64,000 nt of DNA, from positions 411,797 to 475,796 of the forward strand of contig NW_022985466.1 of assembly GCF_010093595.1 (NCBI RefSeq). Reading direction: 5' to 3'. The notes below the pieces were generated by a model. That model was not told the DNA's origin and did not search any database. It saw nothing but the letters and a program-made list of their open reading frames with translations. This document shows positions 57,494 through 64,000 of this stretch, in pieces (positions within the stretch are counted from its first letter, which is position 1; each line of letters starts with the position of its first letter). The DNA comes from Mytilinidion resinicola. Its lineage: Eukaryota; Ascomycota; Dothideomycetes; Mytilinidiales; Mytilinidiaceae. Made by a program: the position numbers and the translations under genes.

Positions 57494-58289
57494 ATGATAC
57501 CCTGGTTTGAAGCATTTGGTGGCGTTTGGATATTCGGAAAGGCCCAAAGATAAATCCTCGAACCCGACAAGGGGAAGTGTCTGTACCTTTGCTGATAAGC
57601 GTCTTTTATGTATAGCTTATTGTGACTCGTGACCTTAATGACTGCCGCCTAGTAGCAGGCGACACCTTCGTAGGATGAAGGGCCTCACACGTCAGATGCA
57701 AGGTGAGACTTGGGAGTCTAACTAAGCTCGAGCTCAAGACACCTGTAACATCATTGATAACTTTGATAGGAGTAATAACTGTATTAACTGCATAATTGTA
57801 TGTGTCTATATCTATCCCGGGCAGCTTCTCATCAAGCCAGGCGGTCCTAAAACACCAACTTCTTCACAGACTTCCGTTTGAGTTCACGCCGGGGCATAGA
57901 ATTATCATGAAGGTTTCTGCGCAAGTGAAGAGAACCAAATCGGCGAACAAATTCTGAGTCTACGCCAGTGTTCAAGTGGGCGGTCCAATCACCGCCCATC
58001 TATAATACCGACTCAATCCAATATCTTTACCCGCTTATTCCAGCTGGTTGAATGAAAGCTACGCAAGAAGAATTGCCACGCAGGCCTCCTTGAGCGACAT
58101 CGCCCTCCCGTCATGTTTCCACAGTATTCAGGCTAGGTTCTATAGTTCAGGAATCAACGTTGAGCTGCACATCGGATATCGAGACATGACTGAGACGTTA
58201 TTAGCGAGGACTTCGATATCATTGCCTCTTGAAAAGGCTTTCGCCCGCTTGCTCGCTTGAAACCGTTCAAGGTGGTTCAGCTAGCCAGA
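57494..58289. other. Intergenic, 3' of TFB3
   Basis: 796 bp without a supportable gene. The small ORF at 58048-58260 shows no motif. It ends at the M230 MITE. Confidence 0.45.
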
Positions 58290-58518
58290 CACGCGGGGCA
58301 TGGAAAAGGTGGCACTCTGATTCTAGAATAAGCTGTCTCGTGTACATCTATCTGCCACCGCTTGAGTTGCTTCAATGCGTTTCGGGAATCTGAACGAGAT
58401 AGAAGCTCTTCACCTTGGGCTATGTGGAAACTTGTTGAAGCACTTCATGCAGTGGCAGACAGGTGTACATACGAGCAGAGCACTTGATGACTGTGCCACT
58501 TTTCTCATGCCCAGCGTG
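58290..58518 (-). mobile_element. MITE family M230, copy 2 (229 bp)
   Basis: The ends are CACGCGGGGCATGG... and (reverse strand) CACGCTGGGCATGA..., both reaching GTGGCAC. A perfect 5-bp duplication CCAGA flanks it (58285-58289 and 58519-58523). It aligns over its whole length with copy 1 (8946-9177) in inverse orientation. The right flank lies 20 bp from the stop codon of the bZIP gene. Confidence 0.85.
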
Positions 58519-58543
58519 CCAGAGAGGAGAAACCGCTAAAATG

Positions 58544-60429
58544 CTACTTACCGGACGAGCAATCAATTTCCGGATGTACCATTGCAAATTCCTTACTGAC
58601 TTTCCAACTAACCAGCTGATACAGGCCCCATTTGGAAGCTAACTGGTGCCTCTGCAGGCGATTCTGTGTCAAGGGCAAGGATTTCAGCTTGAGTTTCGGG
58701 ATCGTGTGTGTAGGCATCTCTCGAACAATATTGATAATGTGCTCGCGGCACCGACGTGGGAGCTCATCGAGTCGGATGGTCGGAGGCGTCGCGGTAGTGT
58801 TGAAGCTGGGAGACATCCCGTGACTGTCTTGGTCTTTGCCACTGAAAGATGCAGCTGCTGTAGTACTGAAGACTATTTGGATGAATGTGTCCAAGATATT
58901 GATGGAGACTTGGAACTGCGGGATCTCGATGACGGTGTTCAACAAAAGATCGGTGAACATTTGCTCCATGTCGTAGGTTCCGTGCTTATAGATCAACTAG
59001 GAAAGTTAATCTGCAATGCCTTCGGGACGGGCGAAGGAGGCAAAGCTTACCTGATCTCTTATACAGCCCCAATTTATAAAATCGATGATATTCGGATGGT
59101 TCATACTCATTGTTTGAAGTGTCGTAGGGCGGAAGGGCTCCGGGATAGCTCTTCTATTCTGTAAAGAAGGAGTGCAACGCCAACGAAACACTTTCTCCAT
59201 CACTTCATTTGCCCCAGTACCATAGACATATGGTGATTGTTCCCCTATCCTTACCATCAGGTATACTCCAACCTTTGAGATCTCCGATGAGAGAGTTGGG
59301 CAGACGCCTAAGGCCCGGTGATCTTCGTATGAGTTAGCGTTCCCGAACCCGTGCTCTAGACTGCGCTCCGACTGTGATGCCACTGTTTTCCTCAGATAAG
59401 ATATGCTCGCTTCTTCGATATGTTGAGCTAGTTGTATTATCTCAGCAGATACTGAATTGGGAAACAAGTTGCTTCGAAGCCCCACGTCTTCAACCGGGAA
59501 TGGTACTGATGCCATAGGAGGCAATTGGAGGGGATGTATCCACGGGAGATTTGTAATGGTGAGATCCTGTGAGCTGAGCACGGAATGTTCTGCGGATGCG
59601 ATTAGGTCGGAGAAGTCGGGTTCGAAGAGCTGCGGTATTGCTGGATCACAGAGTTGATCTGGCATGTCGAAGTGCGTCCCGTTCAGATGCCCACATGTTT
59701 TGGCCGGAGGACCGATATCTTCCATTTGCAATGTAGGAGAATCGCCTTCTGTCCAAGGCATATTTAGCGGTACGATTTGATCGTCTGCCGCTCCCGTTAT
59801 ATGATCGCCAGGGACGGATATAGACGATTCAGCTGTTTTCCGTGCAGCAGAGTTACTGCGAGAGTCACTCTCCTCGTCCCCCTTCGACTGGTCTTTCTTA
59901 TCTAGCTCGCTATCGTTAGGTCGACAGCTACGGTGCCTTTTTAAGGAGCTCCCCTTCTGCAAAAGTTGGCCGAACACAGGATGGTCTGCAGTTTTCAGTT
60001 TTAATGTCTTTATCATTGTGCATGGTGTGCCTCACCAGCTACGGCAGAGGCGGCAGAACTCAAAGATAGAAGCTTCTTTCGCATCTGCAGGAGTGCTTCC
60101 CGGAGCTCTTTATTCTCTTCAATAAGAGCCATTTGATTCTGGATCAATGCCGTCTGCGAGGCTCCATCTGATGAGCCAGCAGTCTGCATGATCGGCCTGA
60201 CCATCTCGGACAAGACCTCCAACTGTTTCGCATGTGCTTGGGCTTTCTCTCGAACGCACTGCTGCGATATGCGATTCTGGGTACGACGCCTATTGATGCG
60301 GTCCTGCTGTTTCGCCTTTTCCTTTGCATCCTCGTCCCAGATAGGGGTGTTCTCCACATTAAAATCCGGAGCTGCCTTTCGAGTTCGAGCGCGCTTTGCA
60401 GAATGTGCTGCAGCATGTCCAGAAGTCAT
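58544..60429 (-). CDS. bZIP transcription factor with DUF3425-like C-terminus
   Basis: Exons 60429-60036, 59985-59051 and 58996-58544 with introns of 50 and 54 bp give 593 residues. The basic region INRRRTQNRISQQCVREKAQ (about 45-65) is followed by a short zipper (QLEVLSEM) and a second coiled coil (ALIEENKELREALLQMRKKL). The middle is acidic and Ser/Pro-rich. The C-terminal part (RPTTLQTMSMNHPNIIDFIN, then LDTFIQIV, SKWGLYQLVSWKV) resembles DUF3425, usual in Pezizomycotina bZIP regulators, though without its 'W-DP' motif. The gene ends GGTAAGTAG: the stop overlaps a perfect donor site, so a further exon beyond the MITE cannot be excluded. It lies downstream of the LDI-like gene on the same strand. 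Confidence 0.85.
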
Positions 60430-60815
60430 GGCGGCAAGTTCGACTGTGTAGGTTTACTACAGGTGTGGGAAAGGTAAGTGCGAAACATTGGGGCCGCGGG
60501 AGCGCCAGAACATGGGCTACTGATTTTACTTGGCTGGGTACAGCCCATGTCCTCGTTTGAAGGTCAGGTCCTCAGTCTGTTCCGGAGTGTGGGGAAGTTG
60601 TGGATGCCACTGGGGTATTTGCGGGGTGAACGGCCTGAGTCATGCAAGCCTCACACGGAGTCAATTCAAGGGTGCGAACTAGTCATGTTGAGACTAGCAC
60701 AAGGAGTGTCATCAGCATTTGTACATACAACAACTATACACCAAAGATAGTCCTCGGCGCAGCAAGCCGTCAATAAAAATCATTCCCCGCATTCTACCTC
60801 CCGCGGATCGTCCCA
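60430..60815. other. Intergenic between LDI-like and bZIP genes
   Basis: 386 bp: promoter of the bZIP gene and 3' UTR of the LDI-like gene. ORF 60478-60750 shows no motif. Confidence 0.45.
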
Positions 60816-63105
60816 TCACTTGGCAGTGGGCTGTAAGTGGATGCGTGTACGGCCATGGAGCGCGACCGATATCTCAGCGTTCCCGGTGCCATCAGCGGTA
60901 AAGGCTCGTCCTGGCAGTCCAGTGTAAGTGACGCCGGGCTGCAACTTCGTCAGCCCAAGCTGGAAAATGCCTTCTTCCTGGCCGTTATAGAGAACAAGCT
61001 CTAGATCCTAGATGTCCGTCAGTTCCATGGTCTTGGGTTGAACGATGAAAGAGCTACCTTCGAAGTGTGCGAGAATGCTTTCGCAACCAATACTTGCGGG
61101 TATGGTGCCGAATCAAGCACAGGACCAGCGAGAGCGGTTTTCGCTGGCCCATGTCTGACCAGAGTCGCCCAGTCGCCTCCGTCCATGAATCGAGCTCTCG
61201 TCAACATGCCCGATGTGGTAGTTCCCATTCCTTTATTTCTCTTAGAACCCGTCTTGGGATTGACTTCTACCGGTGCGAACTCTTCATCAATCCTCTTCAA
61301 GCAAGCTTCCGACACCTTCTTATCGCCCCACTCCGCGGCTGTAATCGCAAACACACCTAGAGGGCCCCGGGAGTTCTTCTCGTAGTTTCCGCCGTCGATG
61401 ACGTCGGCGCCCTTGAGGTTGATGATATCAATCTTTCCGTCTTTATCGAAACGTACGTTTTCCTCTTTCGTGATGAGCCAGATCCGTTTCGCAAGCGTCG
61501 GCATAAAAGGGGAGCAAAACAGGCTATTGGAAGTGTCCGCCATGCTTCCACATAGACCGGGAATGGTGAAGCCCGTTATAGCGCTCTTGATTGGGATACA
61601 TGAGCCGCCCCGGGTGAAGAAGTCCTCTTCGAAATGCCGGTAAAAGTCTTGGAGGAACTTCTGGCTCCTTTCATTCGGGTATATGTCTTCATAAACTGTA
61701 GCCCCAGCGTAAGATTCCAAGTTACACATGCTGTATATCCAATTCGGCTACATCTCAATTAGAACACCGATGTTGAGTGAACGTATCCAGACTCACCTCG
61801 CACGGATACAGAACAAATTTGCTCTCGGACCAGTTATCGATGAGAGCTTTATATAACGAGTGATAGTCATGCTTGTAAGACTTTTTGTCGGTGATTTTCA
61901 TGTCCAGCGCGTTCTGCTTTGCATAGCGTGTATCTCCCGTGTTTCGCTGGTAAATGCCGATGGCAAGAGCAAGAAAACCCGTTACCATGATGTTATCTTT
62001 GATGACCGGATCATAGTTCTTTCCGACATCAGTCTTTTTCGACGAGAAGAGCATTGGGAGGCTTACAGTGGTGAATTTTCCCCAAAGGCTTTCCCATCGC
62101 CAAAACCCGAGCACCTTAGGAGTGATTGACTTTTCAATCGCATTCCGCTGAGCGGCCGACAAATATCCGTGAAAATTGGGAGCACAATGGCATTGGTATG
62201 TACCAAGGCAGTTCACGAATTCGTAAAGCTGATAGCGAAATGCGGCGGGTTGAAATTGGTCGATATTAGTCATGTTGGTATAGTCGTCATGGTCTTGCAT
62301 CGCAAGCTCCAGGATCCATTGCATGAAGCGAAGCTGATCTAGGGTCATCTCTCGAGATCCTGGAGGACCAGCCGTGGTGGTCTCAAGTTCCCATCTCTTG
62401 TTCGCTTCAAGGAGAAGATCATTTCGACGGGCTTTTTTCTCAACTTCAGCGACTTCTTCACAGCTCGACCGTGTGGCTAAGTACGTGTAAACAACTCCAA
62501 CGAGACCCAGTGTAGTGGCGGCGGAGGACTCGACAAGCTGCGGGCCTGCAAAATAAGTCGCAATGAGGCCAGAGAAAATCCAGTCAGCAAGTGGAAATGC
62601 CAATCCACCGGCACCGAACCAAGCCACCATGCAAAGGGGGAAAAAAGCCGCCGTGAGTATGAAGCCGCTATATCCAAAGAACCCGCCAACGGCGAGGTAT
62701 CCTGCACCAGGAAAGAGCAGGCTTATTCCAACTGTTCGCAGCCGAGGGCTATCTGAGCCATAGAACAATGCGAGCCCTAACGTAGCAATAGCGGCATAGC
62801 TTTTCTTTGCTCTCCACCGGAGCGCGTTCGTCGTGGTACTGGCGCCTGCGTGGTCGGGGATTAGGAACTCGCTGATATCTAGGCACGGATTAGCTACTTT
62901 CAAATCAGGGAGACTAAGGAGTAGACCCGAACGAACCACCCGGGCAATCAGTAAATCTGCCATTCTCGTCTAAAGACCACGAAGACTTTCCGCTTTCATT
63001 GTTGGCGCTGGATTGACCCTTGATATTTTGTGTATGGGCCTTTTTGAGATCACTCAATGGAGTAAAGGCTGGCGTTGGTGCTGTAAGAGTTACGGTGGCC
63101 GACAT
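60816..63105 (-). CDS. Linalool dehydratase/isomerase-like protein with membrane N-terminus
   Basis: Four exons: 63105-62940, 62893-61797, 61747-61058 and 61007-60816, introns 46, 49 and 50 bp, 714 residues. Residues 1-75 are soluble. Four or five hydrophobic segments follow (SYAAIATLGLALFYG; GISLLFPGAGYLAVGGFF; GFILTAAFFPLCMVAWFGAG; LADWIFSGLIATYFA; TTLGLVGVVYTYLA). The soluble part has the (alpha/alpha) Ldi-like features: MDxxD-like NIDQFQPAAFRYQLYEF, a Cys/His-rich YQCHCAPNFHGYLS, YPCEPNWIYSMCNLESYAG across the second intron, and a GGNYEKNSRGPLG loop. A short beta-rich tail (DLELVLYNGQEEG) is in exon 4. The bacterial enzyme interconverts linalool, geraniol and myrcene; the fungal substrate is unknown. 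The start at 63105 (MSATVTLTAPT) was chosen because exon 1 joins in frame. Confidence 0.78.
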
Positions 63106-63954
63106 TCCGTATTGCTGTACCGTACGATAGTTGCGTGACTTGCGTCTGTACCAACTGGATGGATACAAAGTTCCTTTTATCAAGTGAGCTTTGACAATGA
63201 AAGCAGTAGTACTAATGGAAATTTGAGAAGTGCACTGTTCTGGGGTTCGGGTCAGATATTGCTGATGTACTACGAAGTAAGTCCATCTCGATATGTTACC
63301 CCACATTCTGACTAGGACCCGAGCGCTCAGTAGTTTATAGCCCCCACGAACGAATGATTCAGAGTGATTGGGTGAAGAGCACGGCGATAGTGCGGGGTTG
63401 TAGTGATGGATAAGGGTGGCCGGGAGAGTAGGTATTTAACGGAGGAAGGTAAGCAGGCACATCGGTACTATTGAACGGACCAAAAGATACCTGCCATTCA
63501 ACTCTACGCAATACTCGACAATGAAGTATAACCGGCTGCATTTCGTACATGGATTGCCTTCGCGCCCTGAGGGCCTCGCGCTCTACTTGAACCTAGAAGC
63601 CTCCTATTGTAAAACACGTGAGGCGGCTTGTTATACTACACAAGCAAGGAAACAACTCACCGCTGCCTTAATAGTCTAGAGGGGGTTCTCCATGTCACTA
63701 TGGACGCTTTAGAAAGGATTGAGAAATAAGCCGTGTGAAATTTGCAAATTCATCAATTAGATCAATAATCTTGAGCCAGAGCTCTTTCCGAGAACCTCGA
63801 TTAACACGCAAGATCGATCAACGGCGCTGAGAGTGCTCCTACAATAGAAATGGGTTTGAGTCTCCTACATCAAGATGGTGGTCTCGTTCGCGCATCCGTA
63901 CGCTGGAAGCGTTAGAGCGGGTGGTGTTAATAGTCTATCGTATACTGGTGTGTA
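63106..63954. other. Intergenic upstream of the LDI-like gene
   Basis: 849 bp with no supportable gene. CGATAGTGCGGGGTTGTAG and similar GC-rich stretches show it is outside any RIP block. Confidence 0.45.
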
Positions 63955-64000
63955 ACGTACTCCACAAGCGAGCGGCCCACCCAAGCGAGTGGCCCACCTC
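63955..64000. mobile_element. Start of a TA-flanked transposon cut by the window edge
   Basis: After TA (63953-63954) the sequence ACGTACTCCACAAGCGAGCG begins, with a direct repeat CAAGCGAG[CT]GGCCCACC twice. This is the TIR design of the 438-bp MITE (ACGTAGTCGGCAAGC, two repeats) and of the Fot1-type copies (ACGTATTCCAC, repeats of GAGCCGGCC). It is unmutated. Confidence 0.75.

Noticed and set aside
58048..58260. 70-residue ORF between TFB3 and the MITE
   Set aside because: No family features; Ser/Ala/Leu composition typical of chance ORFs.

Overview
The window is nuclear DNA of a filamentous ascomycete (Pezizomycotina, most likely Dothideomycetes; the class is an inference). Reasons: short GT-AG introns of 40-66 bp, fungal-only families (HET, HET-NACHT, UstYa/DUF3328, DUF3425 bZIP, DUF3638 giants), and an 18.8 kb block mutated C:G to T:A in the way repeat-induced point mutation (RIP) works. 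No rRNA, tRNA or CRISPR was found.

Layout. 1-8641: 3'-truncated giant DUF6606/DUF3638 gene (minus). 8.6-11.7 kb: gene-poor, with one copy of a 230-bp MITE. 11.7-15.5 kb: C-terminally broken HET gene, an oxidoreductase (MDR) gene with one in-frame TGA, and a kinase-fold gene. 15.5-17.6 kb: empty except for minisatellites. 17.6-21.2 kb: complete but dead PIF/Harbinger element (transposase plus Myb-like protein). 21.3-25.1 kb: F-box gene, LRNE-motif gene, UstYa-like fragment. 25.9-44.9 kb: RIP block. It begins inside a HET-NACHT (NOD-like receptor) gene whose reading frame can still be followed through the mutations. It also holds six Fot1/pogo-type transposons of one family (one nested in another), two MITEs, and LINE remnants including an ORF1 with three zinc knuckles. 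45.5-46.1 kb: 600-bp foldback element.

46.1-63.1 kb is a compact, intact gene block: PNPOx/ferredoxin-reductase fusion (-), MARVEL-like membrane protein (+), ataxin-10 protein with an HMG-like box (-), URI/Bud27 prefoldin-like protein (-), the TFIIH subunit TFB3/MAT1 (+, sharing a 228-bp divergent promoter with URI), bZIP-DUF3425 regulator (-), and a linalool dehydratase/isomerase-like membrane protein (-). A second copy of the 230-bp MITE sits against the bZIP 3' end. The last 46 bases are the start of another TA-flanked transposon.

The housekeeping-type genes (TFB3, URI, ataxin-10) are clean. The broken genes (HET, NLR, MDR, Harbinger) lie in the left half around the RIP block. Exon structures were built by hand from splice sites and frame continuity. 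Family names come from recognised motifs, with no database search.
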